A stretch of DNA of 64,000 bases from Rhizobium sp. RM (GTDB lineage Bacteria; Pseudomonadota; Alphaproteobacteria; Rhizobiales; Rhizobiaceae). The translations under genes and the position numbers were made by a program. The notes beneath the pieces are model-generated. The model ran no database searches. It was not told where the DNA came from and was given only the letters and a program-made list of their open reading frames with translations. This document shows positions 1-9,223 of the stretch, piece after piece (position 1 is the first letter of the stretch; every line of letters begins with the position of its first letter). Location: NCBI RefSeq assembly GCF_013390595.1, contig NZ_JACAWV010000022.1:930001-994000 (forward strand). Direction: 5' to 3'.

Positions 1-102
1 CATGCAGCGACGCCATGAGGCGACAATTGGAGAGCTCGCGGCGGCGGAACGGTGTCGCGCGATTTCATACACGCGGTCTGCATGGGCAAGGTCAGATGAC
101 AT
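1..102 (-). CDS. N-terminus of a Fis/AcoR-like transcriptional regulator (partial)
   Basis: From an ATG at 102, 34 open codons read leftward off the window. The peptide begins MSSDLAHADRVYEIARHRS and ends SWRRCM. An alanine/serine-rich stretch followed by ASWRRC about 30 residues in is typical of the N-terminus of GAF-domain, Fis-type (AcoR-like) activators; this is family knowledge, and the GAF and helix-turn-helix parts would lie outside the window. A strong Shine-Dalgarno GGGAGGA (107-113) just upstream supports the start. The specific effector cannot be told. Confidence 0.65.
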   Translation of the reverse strand, partial: MSSDLAHADRVYEIARHRSAAASSPIVASWRRCM

Positions 103-152
103 GCGCTCCTCCCAAAGCTTTTGGGCAATGTGCGCTGTAAGCCTTCACGTTT

Positions 153-182
153 CAATAAAAAACTTTGCGAGCGCAGGCTCGC
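153..182 (-). terminator. Rho-independent terminator of the MHYT-GGDEF-EAL gene
   Basis: Perfect 6-bp stem GCGAGC (167-172) / GCTCGC (177-182) with a GCAG loop. On the minus strand it is followed by AAAGTTTTTTATT (plus-strand A-run 153-163). It lies just past the stop codon at 196. Confidence 0.7.
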
Positions 183-195
183 CAGGTTTTCTCGT

Positions 196-2274
196 TCAGC
201 TTGCGGCGCGATAACGCAGGTCGTCAAGGCCCGCCTGATCGTCCGAAGACTGCAGGTCATCACCCACGAGATTGGCGATCGAGGTCACAGGGCCAGGTTT
301 ACCGAAGAAGAAGCCCTGCACCTGCAGGCAACCTTCTCGGCGCAGGAACTCTATATGAGCCTGCGTCTCAACCCCTTCGGCCAGAACCGGAATGTTCAAG
401 CTGTGCGCCAGGATAAGCGTCGAACGGACGATGGCCTCGGACTGCACATTCGTCGAGAGGCCGTCGATAAACGCACGGTCGATCTTGATCTTGTCGAAGG
501 GGAAACTCTGCAAGGTCGAAAGCGAGGAATAACCGGTACCGTAGTCGTCCATGGCAATTTTCACACCCAACGCTTTCAGTCGGCGAATGGTCGTCAGGGC
601 ATGGCGATGGTCGGCAATGATACTGCCCTCGGTGATTTCGAGTTCCAGCCGCGCTGGCTGAAGCCCCGTCTTGCGTAAAATCCTGTCCACCTTGTCGGGA
701 AAGTCGTTGTCGGCCAGCTGCTGTGGCGCCACGTTGACGGCGACCGAAAGCGCCTTTTTCCAACGCGCGGCCTGTGTGCAAGCTTCCGCCAGCACCCATT
801 CACCCAACTCAACAATGAAACCATTCTGCTCGGCAATCGGAATGAAATCGGCAGGGGAGATCATGCCGCGTGTCGGATGCTTCCAGCGCAAAAGCGTCTC
901 GAAACCGACAATGCTGCCGGTATTGGTATCATTCTGCTGCTGATAATAGAGCTCGAACTCGTTGTTCTCCAGACCGGCACGCATGGCGATTGCAAGTGCA
1001 TTGCGCTCGCGGGCCGCATCGTCCATCGACTTGTCGTAGAAGCAGATCGTTTCTGCGATGCCATTCTTGGCGCGGTACATGGCCACATCGGCCTGGGCTA
1101 TCAGGGTATCGGCATCGACCGAACTGCTGTTGCGAACAGAAATGCCGACGCTCGCCCCGACGGTGAAAGAATGACCATTCCACTCGACCGGTGTGTTGAT
1201 CTGCTCGATCAGCCGTTTGGCAAACTCCGTGCCATCTGCACGGGTGTAATAAGCTTTGGTCAGCGCCACGAACTCGTCACCGCCCATACGCGCCAGGAAC
1301 TCGCCCGACCTCAACACGGAACTCGCCCGGTCTGCAATCGTGCGCAGCACCGCGTCTCCCGCCGCATGGCCGTGCACATCATTGATTTCCTTGAAGCGGT
1401 CAAGGTCGATCGACAACAGTGCAATATGCGCGCCGGTGGACACGTCACGCGTAAAGCGGGTGAGATGTTCGATAAATGCCGCACGGTTTGGAATGCCGGT
1501 CAGTGGATCGTGAAGCGACAGATGCCGATAACGCGCCACTGCCTGCTGCGTTGATTGAGCATCGATCACGTAGGTCGACAAGCCCAGTGCAAAAAGCAGC
1601 ACAGTCACTCCGATCGCTCCTCCTCCCATAAGTGCGGGCGAAAGGAGGCTCTCTTCAATGACAATCCGGGGATCGAACTCGAACGTCATCGATGCCATGC
1701 CGGTATAGTGCATCGACGCGATCGCCAGAATGAGAAAGGCGACGGCGGAATGTTTACAGAACCAGTTGATGGGACGGGCAATGCGGTTAACAGCCAAGGC
1801 GCCGAAGACAGCGCCAAGGATCAGCGATGCGATGACGTAGCTCTTGTTCCACTGGATGAAGCCCTGGACGTTATAGGCTGCCATGCCGGTGTAATGCATC
1901 GCCGCAATACCAAGGCCGACAATTGCACCACCGGCTTCGACGAAGGCACTTCTTCCACCATAGGCGGAAATGCCAAGCCCCGTCGTCATGGTCACGATGG
2001 CGATGACCAGCGAAAACCCGGTCAATGTCGGATCATAACCGACAGTGCCGGCCGCGATATATCCGAGCATCGCAACGAAGTGGGTTGTCCAGATGGTTGC
2101 ACCACCATTGACGCCGGCCAGAAACAACCAGCTCACCTTCTGCACGCCAGACGCGACTCTGACGCGTGAGAACAACCTCATCGTAACGAAGCTGCCCAGA
2201 ATACAAACGATCACGGCGGCGGCCGTGTAGCGGATGTCATGATCGATGATCAGGCAGTATAGAACCAGAAGCAT
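196..2274 (-). CDS. MHYT-GGDEF-EAL membrane protein (c-di-GMP signalling)
   Basis: Predicted integral-membrane sensor plus cyclic-di-GMP enzyme, 692 aa from ATG 2274. The N-terminal ~240 residues are hydrophobic and carry MHYT-domain repeats (WTTHFVAM, AAMHYTGMA, ASMHYTGMA), a seven-helix module proposed to sense a gas or copper. Then comes a GGDEF domain with intact ARMGGDEF; the product-inhibition site five residues before it reads RSGE, not RxxD. The C-terminal EAL domain has its signature as ETL (GFETLLRW), keeping the catalytic Glu, plus DDYGTGYSSL and AEGVE. The longest reading frame starts at a GTG (2307), but MHYT proteins usually begin as at ATG 2274 (MLLVLYC). Neither start has a clear ribosome-binding site. 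Whether it makes, degrades or only binds c-di-GMP is not decidable here. Confidence 0.9.
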   Translation of the reverse strand: MLLVLYCLIIDHDIRYTAAAVIVCILGSFVTMRLFSRVRVASGVQKVSWLFLAGVNGGATIWTTHFVAMLGYIAAGTVGYDPTLTGFSLVIAIVTMTTGLGISAYGGRSAFVEAGGAIVGLGIAAMHYTGMAAYNVQGFIQWNKSYVIASLILGAVFGALAVNRIARPINWFCKHSAVAFLILAIASMHYTGMASMTFEFDPRIVIEESLLSPALMGGGAIGVTVLLFALGLSTYVIDAQSTQQAVARYRHLSLHDPLTGIPNRAAFIEHLTRFTRDVSTGAHIALLSIDLDRFKEINDVHGHAAGDAVLRTIADRASSVLRSGEFLARMGGDEFVALTKAYYTRADGTEFAKRLIEQINTPVEWNGHSFTVGASVGISVRNSSSVDADTLIAQADVAMYRAKNGIAETICFYDKSMDDAARERNALAIAMRAGLENNEFELYYQQQNDTNTGSIVGFETLLRWKHPTRGMISPADFIPIAEQNGFIVELGEWVLAEACTQAARWKKALSVAVNVAPQQLADNDFPDKVDRILRKTGLQPARLELEITEGSIIADHRHALTTIRRLKALGVKIAMDDYGTGYSSLSTLQSFPFDKIKIDRAFIDGLSTNVQSEAIVRSTLILAHSLNIPVLAEGVETQAHIEFLRREGCLQVQGFFFGKPGPVTSIANLVGDDLQSSDDQAGLDDLRYRAAS

Positions 2275-2429
2275 TATTGTCTTGCACCAACGGAATGTCG
2301 GCGACACTTATCATTCATCAAGTTTGCGCTTGGTTTATGCACATGGCTAAGCATTGATTAAAAAAATCGGCCAAGAACACTATAGACGCAGGATCGGTAT
2401 TGGCGCAGTTCGAGTCTGGCGATGCAGCC

Positions 2430-2458
2430 TTGTCATTGCGGCTGTTTTGTACTATAGC
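2430..2458 (+). promoter_or_regulatory. Possible sigma-70 promoter of rplY
   Basis: TTGTCA (2430-2435), 17-nt spacer, TATAGC (2453-2458), about 115 nt upstream of rplY in the gap 2275-2574. Match is moderate (4-5 of 6 in each box). The rest of the gap shows no ORF with a ribosome-binding site. Confidence 0.35.
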
Positions 2459-2574
2459 GCCCGCACCCGTGCAGACACCCTTGGAGGCAACGCGGGCGGG
2501 ATGACCTGATGGCCATCTCCAGTTCAAGCCAAAAACAGGCATGAACTCTCCATATAACCTCGAAAGGAAATGCC

Positions 2575-3180
2575 ATGAGCAAAGAATCGTATGAGCTCAA
2601 GGCCGAGGCGCGCGAACGAGTTGGTAAGGGGTCCTCTCGTGAACTTCGCCGCAACGGTTTGATTCCCGCTGTCATCTACGGTGACAAGCAGGCCCCAATT
2701 TCTATCGCCCTGTCGACCAAGGAAGTAACGCAGCGCATTCACGCTGGCGGCTTCATGACGACGATCGCGACCATCGACTTCGACGGCCAGAAGATCAAGG
2801 TTCTCCCGAAGGATTACCAGCTTGATCCGGTTCGCGACTTCACGATGCACGTCGACTTCCTGCGCGTTTCCGGCAATGCTGCCGTTAACGTTGAAGTTCC
2901 GGTTCACTTCGTCAACGAAGACAAGTCGGACATCAAGATCGGCGGCGTTCTGAACATCGTCCGTCACACGGTCGAACTGCACTGCCCGGCAACCGATATC
3001 CCGGAATTCATCACGGTTGATCTCGCTGGCCTGAAGATCGGCGACAACGTTCACATCTCGAACGTTAAGCTGCCGAAGAACGTTACGCCGGTTATCGACC
3101 GCGACTTCACGATCGCAACGATCGTTGCTCCGGCCGCTGGCGTTGCTGAAGAAGCAACCGAAGAAGCTTCCGGCGAGTAA
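2575..3180 (+). CDS. rplY: 50S ribosomal protein L25/general stress protein Ctc
   Basis: Binds 5S rRNA in the large ribosomal subunit. The 201-aa product is the long Ctc (TL5-like) form: an N-terminal L25 beta-barrel ([21 protein letters not shown] region), then a C-terminal TL5 domain ([17 protein letters not shown]) and an acidic tail [18 protein letters not shown] lies 6 nt before the ATG. In many Rhizobiales rplY is followed directly by pth; here it has its own terminator and two signalling genes intervene before pth. Confidence 0.97.
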   Translation: MSKESYELKAEARERVGKGSSRELRRNGLIPAVIYGDKQAPISIALSTKEVTQRIHAGGFMTTIATIDFDGQKIKVLPKDYQLDPVRDFTMHVDFLRVSGNAAVNVEVPVHFVNEDKSDIKIGGVLNIVRHTVELHCPATDIPEFITVDLAGLKIGDNVHISNVKLPKNVTPVIDRDFTIATIVAPAAGVAEEATEEASGE

Positions 3181-3221
3181 TTGACGGGACCGAAAGGTCC
3201 TGATCGCCTTGCTTATGAAGA

Positions 3222-3250
3222 CCCGTTCCGTTCGCGGAGCGGGTTTTTTT
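3222..3250 (+). terminator. Rho-independent terminator of rplY
   Basis: Nine-bp stem CCCGTTCCG / CGGAGCGGG (one G-U pair) with a TTCG tetraloop, followed by seven T. A small GNRA hairpin (GGACC-GAAA-GGTCC, 3187-3200) lies between the stop codon and this terminator. Confidence 0.92.
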
Positions 3251-3469
3251 GTGTTTTGTGAACCTTAAATCGAAACCCCTTTTCTATCCCGCGCGAACGC
3301 TGCAGCGTTTCAGCATCGATTAATAATTCCATGAAACGATGCGATTGCTCTCACCCAGCACCGGACGCCAAGAAAAACAATGACCTGTCTGTTTTCTCAT
3401 TCAGGTTTTCAAGGACGACCGGAAAGGTGAGACGCGTAATTCAGGGGCAAAGGGTAACGACAATCAAAC

Positions 3470-5860
3470 ATGGCTCATTCCGTCGAAAGTCGCTTCATCG
3501 CGATTGTCTCCGGGGCACTTCTCACGGTCGTTGCTCCCCTCTTCACGCTCCTGCTGACGCTCTCCTATCACGAAGCCATTCGTAGCCAGCGCGATCACCT
3601 TGAAATACTGCTGACCACGAACACGCAGGCCCTTGCACGCCCCCTGTGGGATCTGGATGATGACACCATCAACCAGATCACCGGAACGCTTGTCTCAGAC
3701 CCCATGGTAAAGATGGTGGAGGTCAAGGACACGTCTGGACAGCTCGACATCGTCCAGACCGCGGGCGACGACGCTGTCGAAGATACGGTTTCGACATCCC
3801 GCACGGTTATCTACAAGACGTCGGGGGGCGCGATCACGGTCGGACAGCTGATCGTTCACTATCAGAGCCTCAGCCTGTTCACGTCCCTCAGCCAGATGGA
3901 AATGGCGTTCATTACCATTTTCATTCTGGCGATTCTGACGATCGTGCTCGCAGCCATTGTCGGCAACCGCTTCATGGTCATTCGGCCGCTGATGCGATTG
4001 GCAGCGGCCATCGAAGCGACACGGCGTCTTGGCTCGCGCCACCACGTCGACTGGCGCTCGAAGGACGAAATCGGCCGGCTGGCTAAAAGCTTCAACGAAA
4101 TGCAGACCCAGCTCGAAAAAGAAGAGCTGGAGATCAAGAATGCCCATGAACGCAAGATCGAGATCTACAACCGCACGCCCGCCATGCTCTTCTCTCTCGA
4201 CCGGCAGGATCGGGTCGCGGCTGTTAGTGACTATTGGGTCCAGGTAAGCGGTTACAGCCGCGCAAAAGCACTGGGTCTGGATTTTGCCGATCTCATTCAT
4301 CCGGAAGATCGGCCACTCTTCAAGACGCGCAAGACTGCGTTCGAGGCTGTGGATGCCACGGGACAGATGGGCATTACGCTGCGCTTCCGTTGCGGCGACG
4401 GCCGCACCATGGATATCCTTATTCTCGAAAAAGAACTCCACTCCAGCGCAGTGACGCAATCGGACACACGGCTTTGCGTCATGACTGACGTGACCGAACT
4501 GCGCCAGTCGGAAAAGCGCAATCGGCAGCAGGCCATTTCCGATCACCTGACAGGCCTTTTCAATCGCCAGGGCTTCGAGGCAATCCTGGACACCCAAATC
4601 CGCGAGGCGGACAAGAATGGAACGGAACTCGCGTGCCTTTTCATCGACCTCGACCGGTTCAAGGCAATCAATGACAGTCTCGGCCACGCCATAGGCGATG
4701 CCGTCCTCAAGGAGTTCACGCTGAAGCTTGAACCTTTGCTCACCGCTGACGATAGCGCGTCGCGGCTGGGCGGTGACGAGTTTGCCATTCTGCTTGCCGG
4801 CGAAAATGCTGCCGAGCGCGCCTCCAAATTCAGCGACCGTATCTGCTCGATTCTGGATACGCCTTTCGACATTGACGACAACAGCATCCGTATGAGCGCC
4901 AGTATTGGCATGGCGATCTACCCGGTTCACGCGTCGAGCGCCGCTGAACTTCTGCAGAATGCCGATATGGCGATGTATACACGCAAAAGGGCCGGCAAGA
5001 ACGGATCGCAAATGTTCGACCCGTCCATTACCGACCGGGCACGCGAACACGCGGAGATGGAACGCGATATCGAACAGGGCTTGGCGGAGGGCTGGTTTGA
5101 ACCATATTTCCAGCCGATCCTGGATCTTGCAACGGGCCAGACGGCAGGCTTTGAAGCCTTGATGCGCCTCAATCATCCGGAAAAAGGGCTGCTGCCCCCC
5201 GCCGCCATCGTCAGCCTTGCGGAGGAAAACGGTACGATCAATCGGATCGGAAACACGATCCTCGACCTTTCGATTGCCAATCTGGCCGAGATATCGCGCA
5301 TCCCCGGAATGGAGAATTCCTATGTGGCGGTTAATTTCTCACCGCTGCAATTTGAACCGGGACTTCCCACACGTATTGCCGGCGTTCTTCATCGCTACGG
5401 CATCCGCCCATGTCGCCTCGTCATCGAGATAACCGAAGCGGTCATCATGAAGGATGATCCGCAAATCCGGGCGATCCTCGACGCCATTCATCAATTGGGC
5501 TGCCGGATCGCTCTCGACGATTTTGGCACGGGTTATTCGTCCTTGAGTTACCTCAGCCGTTTCCCGGTCGATATCGTCAAGATCGACCAGTCGTTTACGC
5601 GTTCGATCTGCGAGGAAACCGTCGAGGTAAAACAAAGAAGTCGCATGCTGATCGAGGGCATCGCTGCCATATCGCACAAGATGAACTGCATCGTCGTGGC
5701 AGAGGGTATCGAAACCGAGGAGCAGAAGGCACTTCTTCTGTCAATTGGTGCGGACTGTGGTCAAGGTTATCTGTTTGCAAGGCCACAACCGGTTCCCGCC
5801 GTCATCGACGACCTGAACCGTGATCGACTTGTCGACAGCGTATCGGTCCGGCAGGCATGA
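3470..5860 (+). CDS. HAMP-PAS-GGDEF-EAL membrane protein (c-di-GMP signalling)
   Basis: 796 aa. Transmembrane helices at about 10-32 and 142-165 flank a ~110-residue periplasmic domain, followed by a HAMP segment (RPLMRLAAAIEATRRLG...SKDEIGRL), a coiled-coil-like linker, a PAS domain (about 230-350), a GGDEF domain with SRLGGDEF and an EAL domain with GFEALMRL, ITEAVI, DDFGTGYSSL and AEGIE. Both catalytic signatures look intact; there is no RxxD inhibitory site before GGDEF (TADD instead), so product inhibition is probably absent. Its stop codon overlaps an in-frame ATG of the next gene, a periplasmic binding protein, suggesting the two work together with that protein supplying a ligand signal to the periplasmic domain. 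No strong ribosome-binding site is seen at 3470. Confidence 0.92.
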   Translation: MAHSVESRFIAIVSGALLTVVAPLFTLLLTLSYHEAIRSQRDHLEILLTTNTQALARPLWDLDDDTINQITGTLVSDPMVKMVEVKDTSGQLDIVQTAGDDAVEDTVSTSRTVIYKTSGGAITVGQLIVHYQSLSLFTSLSQMEMAFITIFILAILTIVLAAIVGNRFMVIRPLMRLAAAIEATRRLGSRHHVDWRSKDEIGRLAKSFNEMQTQLEKEELEIKNAHERKIEIYNRTPAMLFSLDRQDRVAAVSDYWVQVSGYSRAKALGLDFADLIHPEDRPLFKTRKTAFEAVDATGQMGITLRFRCGDGRTMDILILEKELHSSAVTQSDTRLCVMTDVTELRQSEKRNRQQAISDHLTGLFNRQGFEAILDTQIREADKNGTELACLFIDLDRFKAINDSLGHAIGDAVLKEFTLKLEPLLTADDSASRLGGDEFAILLAGENAAERASKFSDRICSILDTPFDIDDNSIRMSASIGMAIYPVHASSAAELLQNADMAMYTRKRAGKNGSQMFDPSITDRAREHAEMERDIEQGLAEGWFEPYFQPILDLATGQTAGFEALMRLNHPEKGLLPPAAIVSLAEENGTINRIGNTILDLSIANLAEISRIPGMENSYVAVNFSPLQFEPGLPTRIAGVLHRYGIRPCRLVIEITEAVIMKDDPQIRAILDAIHQLGCRIALDDFGTGYSSLSYLSRFPVDIVKIDQSFTRSICEETVEVKQRSRMLIEGIAAISHKMNCIVVAEGIETEEQKALLLSIGADCGQGYLFARPQPVPAVIDDLNRDRLVDSVSVRQA

Positions 5861-5880
5861 GATCGAAAGGAGCGGGTTTG

Positions 5881-6594
5881 ATGCGATTGATCTTGTTGCC
5901 CCTGATCTGCCTCGCGCTTGCCCATCCTGTCAGTGCGGCAACACTGTTTCTCACCACGGAGATCTATCCTCCCTATAACGTCCGGTCCGCCGATGGCGGC
6001 GTGGAAGGCGTCTTCATCGATCAGCTCAAAATCCTGCTCGATGAAACAGATACGGATTATCAGGTCAGTGTGATGCCGTGGGCGAGAGCCATTGCGCTTG
6101 CCAGAACACAAAGCATGCATTGCGCCTTCGCCGCCGCGCGGACACCGGAGCGGGAAAATCAGTTCAAGTGGGTTTCTCCGATCCTGACTGACAAGAATAT
6201 CCTCATCGCCAAAAGCACGACGCCGATCGACTCCACAAGTCTCGACAAGATGAGGAAATACCGGGTCGGCACCCAGCGCGGCGACTATACGGAAAAACTG
6301 CTGCAATCGCTCGGGTTTGCAAACATCGATCTCGGTGCGGACTTTTCCATCACGTTGAACAAGTTGAAAGCCGGGCGCATAGATCTGATGCCCATGTCCG
6401 AATTTACCCTCGGGAGCTTGCCGGCGGGCGAGTTCAAGGAGGTCATGACCTTTTCAAAACAGCAGTTTGGCTTGGCATGCCACAAAAGCGTGCCTGATAC
6501 CTTGATAAAAAAACTGCAGGCTCGCCTTAACACACTGATCGCCGATGGCAGACAGCAGAAACTCTTCGACCGCTATAACCTAAACTCTCGCTGA
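5881..6594 (+). CDS. Orphan family-3 periplasmic solute-binding protein
   Basis: 237 aa with a signal peptide ([19 protein letters not shown], then ATLF) and the fold signature of amino-acid-type binding proteins: [25 protein letters not shown], then a second lobe ([10 protein letters not shown]) and [14 protein letters not shown]. An ATG at 5857 overlaps the upstream stop as ATGA, but the ATG at 5881 has AAAGGAG 8 nt upstream and starts directly at the signal peptide, so I prefer it. No ABC permease or ATPase gene is adjacent; the only partner is the upstream GGDEF-EAL receptor. By analogy with NspS-MbaA of Vibrio cholerae it may sense rather than transport; that is inference. Confidence 0.85.
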   Translation: MRLILLPLICLALAHPVSAATLFLTTEIYPPYNVRSADGGVEGVFIDQLKILLDETDTDYQVSVMPWARAIALARTQSMHCAFAAARTPERENQFKWVSPILTDKNILIAKSTTPIDSTSLDKMRKYRVGTQRGDYTEKLLQSLGFANIDLGADFSITLNKLKAGRIDLMPMSEFTLGSLPAGEFKEVMTFSKQQFGLACHKSVPDTLIKKLQARLNTLIADGRQQKLFDRYNLNSR

Positions 6595-6683
6595 TTGCGC
6601 GACAGGACACAAAGAGGTTGACAGCGGCGGCATTTCGGGGTGGTGACAGGCGAGAAAACCAGTCAGAACGCGGACAGCCCCCC

Positions 6684-7400
6684 ATGAAGATCATTGCAGG
6701 ATTAGGTAACCCCGGCGCGCAATATGCGGGTAACCGACACAATATCGGCTTCATGGCCGTCGATGCCCTGCAACGTCTGCCGTCTTTTGCCCCCTGGTCG
6801 AGAAAATTCAAGGCAGAGATTTCCGAAGGAGAGATCGACGGCGAGAAAGTGCTGTTGATGAAGCCCCTTACCTATATGAACCTCTCCGGTGAGGCTGTGG
6901 GGGAAGCAATGCGCTTCTTCAAGCTCAAGCCCGCCGACATTATCGCTATCCACGACGAACTGGACCTGCCGGCCGGCCGCAGCCGGATCAAGATCGGTGG
7001 CGGACATGGCGGGCACAACGGCCTCAAGTCGCTCGATGCCCATTGCGGCAAGGAATATCGCCGCCTGCGCCTTGGCATCGGTCATCCGGGAGACAAGGAG
7101 CGTGTCCACGGGCATGTTCTGGGTGACTTCGCCAAGGCCGATGCAGTTTGGCTCGACCCGCTGCTCGACGCCATTGCCGACAACGCTGCCATGCTGATCA
7201 AGGGCGAAGATTCGCAGCTTATGAACAAGCTGGCTCTCGCCACTGGCAGCAAGCCGGAAAACGAGAAGCCCGCCAAGACAGCGAAACCTGCCGCGCAATC
7301 GCATATTCACCAGGCCAGAAACAGCGCTCAGCCCAAAAAGCTGCCGGAGACTGGCCCCATGGCAGAAATGCTGAAGAAGATGTTCGGCAAGAAAGACTGA
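6684..7400 (+). CDS. pth: Peptidyl-tRNA hydrolase
   Basis: Releases peptides from prematurely dropped peptidyl-tRNA. The 238-aa product starts [11 protein letters not shown]; the catalytic His is in NRHNIGF, and [23 protein letters not shown] and [11 protein letters not shown] are the conserved substrate-channel motifs. Compared with the ~190-aa E. coli enzyme it has a ~45-residue Lys/Pro/Ala-rich, probably disordered tail ending [10 protein letters not shown], as is usual in rhizobia. The reading frame is open back to 6618, but homology to the family begins at 6684. The ribosome-binding site is poor. Confidence 0.97.
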   Translation: MKIIAGLGNPGAQYAGNRHNIGFMAVDALQRLPSFAPWSRKFKAEISEGEIDGEKVLLMKPLTYMNLSGEAVGEAMRFFKLKPADIIAIHDELDLPAGRSRIKIGGGHGGHNGLKSLDAHCGKEYRRLRLGIGHPGDKERVHGHVLGDFAKADAVWLDPLLDAIADNAAMLIKGEDSQLMNKLALATGSKPENEKPAKTAKPAAQSHIHQARNSAQPKKLPETGPMAEMLKKMFGKKD

Positions 7401-7419
7401 GGAAGCGACACGCTTGGGG

Positions 7420-7731
7420 TCATTCCTCCGGCTCGGTGGTGAACATCAGCGGAAATCCCGCCTGCTTGCCAAGATCATTCGCCTCCTTTGCTTTTGTCTC
7501 GGCGATATCACGCTCACAGACAACCACAACCGAACTGCCGAAACGATGTGCCGTCATCATGACGCGATGGCCGGTTTCCTCGCTCATGCGAAACACCGCT
7601 TTGAGGACGATGGTCACAAAGTCGCGCGGCGTGTAATCGTCATTCAACAAAATGACCTTATATAGCTTCGGCCGCTCAAGCTTTGGTTTCGTCTTCGGTT
7701 TTGGTTTGAGATCGACAGCGTTGTCACTCAT
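7420..7731 (-). CDS. clpS2: Clp protease adaptor ClpS (ClpS2 type)
   Basis: 103-aa adaptor that hands N-degron substrates to ClpAP. The N-terminal 20 residues are a flexible Lys/Pro-rich arm (KPKPKTKPKLERPK), followed by the conserved core VILLNDDYTPRDFV with the degron-binding Asn-Asp, MTAHRFGSSVV with the pocket His, and CERDIAETKA. The sequence matches the ClpS2 rather than the ClpS1 paralogue that Agrobacterium carries (from memory of the family). Start chosen at ATG 7731 because homology begins there; upstream in-frame codons to 7779 are not conserved. Convergent with pth. Confidence 0.92.
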   Translation of the reverse strand: MSDNAVDLKPKPKTKPKLERPKLYKVILLNDDYTPRDFVTIVLKAVFRMSEETGHRVMMTAHRFGSSVVVVCERDIAETKAKEANDLGKQAGFPLMFTTEPEE

Positions 7732-7945
7732 GGGAAGTCCCCGTTGATGACGAAAAGACCGGACGCTTGGCCGACGCATATTGCGCCGCGACCGCTATAT
7801 CGGCAAGTCTGCCAAGAGCGGACGCCCGAAATTCAGCACCATTCCGCCGCTTTGTCCGGACAAATCAGGCGCCGGGCTTGACCTTGCCCCGCCCATTCCG
7901 CAAAAGGCTCCCAACGAATTCTTTCAAACGGACAGGTTTCAAGCC

Positions 7946-9049
7946 ATGGGCTTCAAATGCGGTATCGTCGGGCTGCCGAATGTCGGCAAGTCCACCCTCT
8001 TCAACGCGCTGACGAAAACGGCTGCCGCACAGGCAGCCAACTATCCTTTCTGCACGATCGAGCCCAACACTGGTGAAGTGGCTGTTCCAGATCCCCGCAT
8101 GAAAGTGCTGGCGGATATTGCCAGCTCCAAGGAAATCATCCCGACCCGCATTTCATTCGTCGATATCGCCGGCCTGGTGCGCGGTGCATCGAAGGGCGAA
8201 GGTCTCGGCAACAAGTTCCTTGCCAACATCCGCGAAGTCGATGCAGTGGTACATGTTCTGCGCTGCTTCGAAGATGACGACATTACCCACGTCGAGGGCC
8301 GCATCAATCCGGTCGGCGATGCCGAGACGATTGAAACAGAGTTGATGCTCGCTGACCTTGAGAGCCTCGAACGCCGCGTCGAACAGACCCGCAAGCGTGC
8401 CACCTCCAAGGATAAGGAATCGCTTGCGCAGCTTCCTGTCATGGAAGCGGTCATTAAGCTGCTGAATGAAGGCAAGCCTGCCCGCCTGCTGTTGAAGACG
8501 CTGGCCGCAGACGAGATCGAAGTGCTGAAGGGTCTGAACCTTCTCACCTCGCACCCGGTTCTTTACGTCTGCAACGTCGCTGAAGCCGACGCTGTCGATG
8601 GCAACGAGCACACCAAGGCCGTCGCCGAAATGGCCAAGGCGCAGGGCGCGGAATGTGTGATCATTTCTGCGGCTATCGAAGCCGAAGTCGCGCAGCTTCC
8701 TGAAGAAGAAGCCAAGGAATTCCTGTCTGCTCTCGGTCTGGAAGAAGCAGGTCTCGACCGCCTCATTCGTGCCGGTTACCACCTACTCGACCTCATCACC
8801 TACTTCACCGTCGGTCCGAAAGAATGCCGCGCCTGGACGATCGTTCTCGGCACCAAGGCGCCGCAGGCAGCAGGTGTCATTCACACGGATTTCGAACGCG
8901 GCTTCATTCGCGCCTTCACCATCGGCTATGACGATTACGTTGCCTTCAAGGGCGAAGTCGGCGCCAAGGAAGCTGGCAAGGGCCGTGACGAAGGCAAGGA
9001 ATACGTGGTTCAGGACGGCGACGTCATCCATTTCCGCTTCAACACCTGA
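7946..9049 (+). CDS. ychF: Redox-regulated ATPase YchF (OLA1 family)
   Basis: 367 aa, the usual length. Obg-like P-loop NTPase: G1 [10 protein letters not shown]3 DIAGLV, and the G4 position reads NVAE rather than NKxD, which in this family gives ATP over GTP preference. A coiled-coil insertion (about 120-200) and a C-terminal TGS domain ([15 protein letters not shown]...[12 protein letters not shown]) follow. ATG 7946 has ACAGG upstream and begins MGFKCGIVG as in homologues; the open frame upstream to 7781 is not part of the gene. YchF binds ribosomes and responds to oxidative stress. Confidence 0.97.
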   Translation: MGFKCGIVGLPNVGKSTLFNALTKTAAAQAANYPFCTIEPNTGEVAVPDPRMKVLADIASSKEIIPTRISFVDIAGLVRGASKGEGLGNKFLANIREVDAVVHVLRCFEDDDITHVEGRINPVGDAETIETELMLADLESLERRVEQTRKRATSKDKESLAQLPVMEAVIKLLNEGKPARLLLKTLAADEIEVLKGLNLLTSHPVLYVCNVAEADAVDGNEHTKAVAEMAKAQGAECVIISAAIEAEVAQLPEEEAKEFLSALGLEEAGLDRLIRAGYHLLDLITYFTVGPKECRAWTIVLGTKAPQAAGVIHTDFERGFIRAFTIGYDDYVAFKGEVGAKEAGKGRDEGKEYVVQDGDVIHFRFNT

Positions 9050-9099
9050 CACACCGGGCATTTCCGGACATTCCGTCCAACAGGAAGTCATAAAGCTTG

Positions 9100-9128
9100 C
9101 GCCGCCCTCCGGGCGGCGTTCTTGTTTG
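9100..9128 (+). terminator. Terminator of ychF
   Basis: GC-rich stem GCCGCCC (9101-9107) / GGGCGGC (9111-9117) with a 3-nt loop, followed by GTTCTTGTTTG. Confidence 0.75.
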
Positions 9129-9162
9129 TGATGTTGCATTCTCCCGCCCGAATGATTTGACC

Positions 9163-9172
9163 TTTACGTAAA
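9163..9172 (+). promoter_or_regulatory. Palindromic operator candidate before the MaoC pair
   Basis: Perfect palindrome TTTACGTAAA inside a wider CCTTT...AAAGG dyad (9161-9175), overlapping a TTGACC -35-like box (9158-9163). It is reminiscent of MerR-family operators in fatty/branched-acid catabolism, but the regulator is unknown. Confidence 0.35.
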
Positions 9173-9223
9173 AGGCAAAATCATCTTAGATGCCGCCGTA
9201 TTGACTGTGCACAGGAGGAGAAC

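Noticed and set aside
3331-3585. Possible small ORF upstream of the second GGDEF-EAL gene
   Set aside because: No ribosome-binding site, overlaps the start of a confident gene in another frame, and no recognisable protein pattern.
3695-5176. 493-codon minus-strand open frame
   Set aside because: It lies wholly antisense to the GGDEF-EAL gene, has Arg/His/Gln-rich shadow composition and no family signature.
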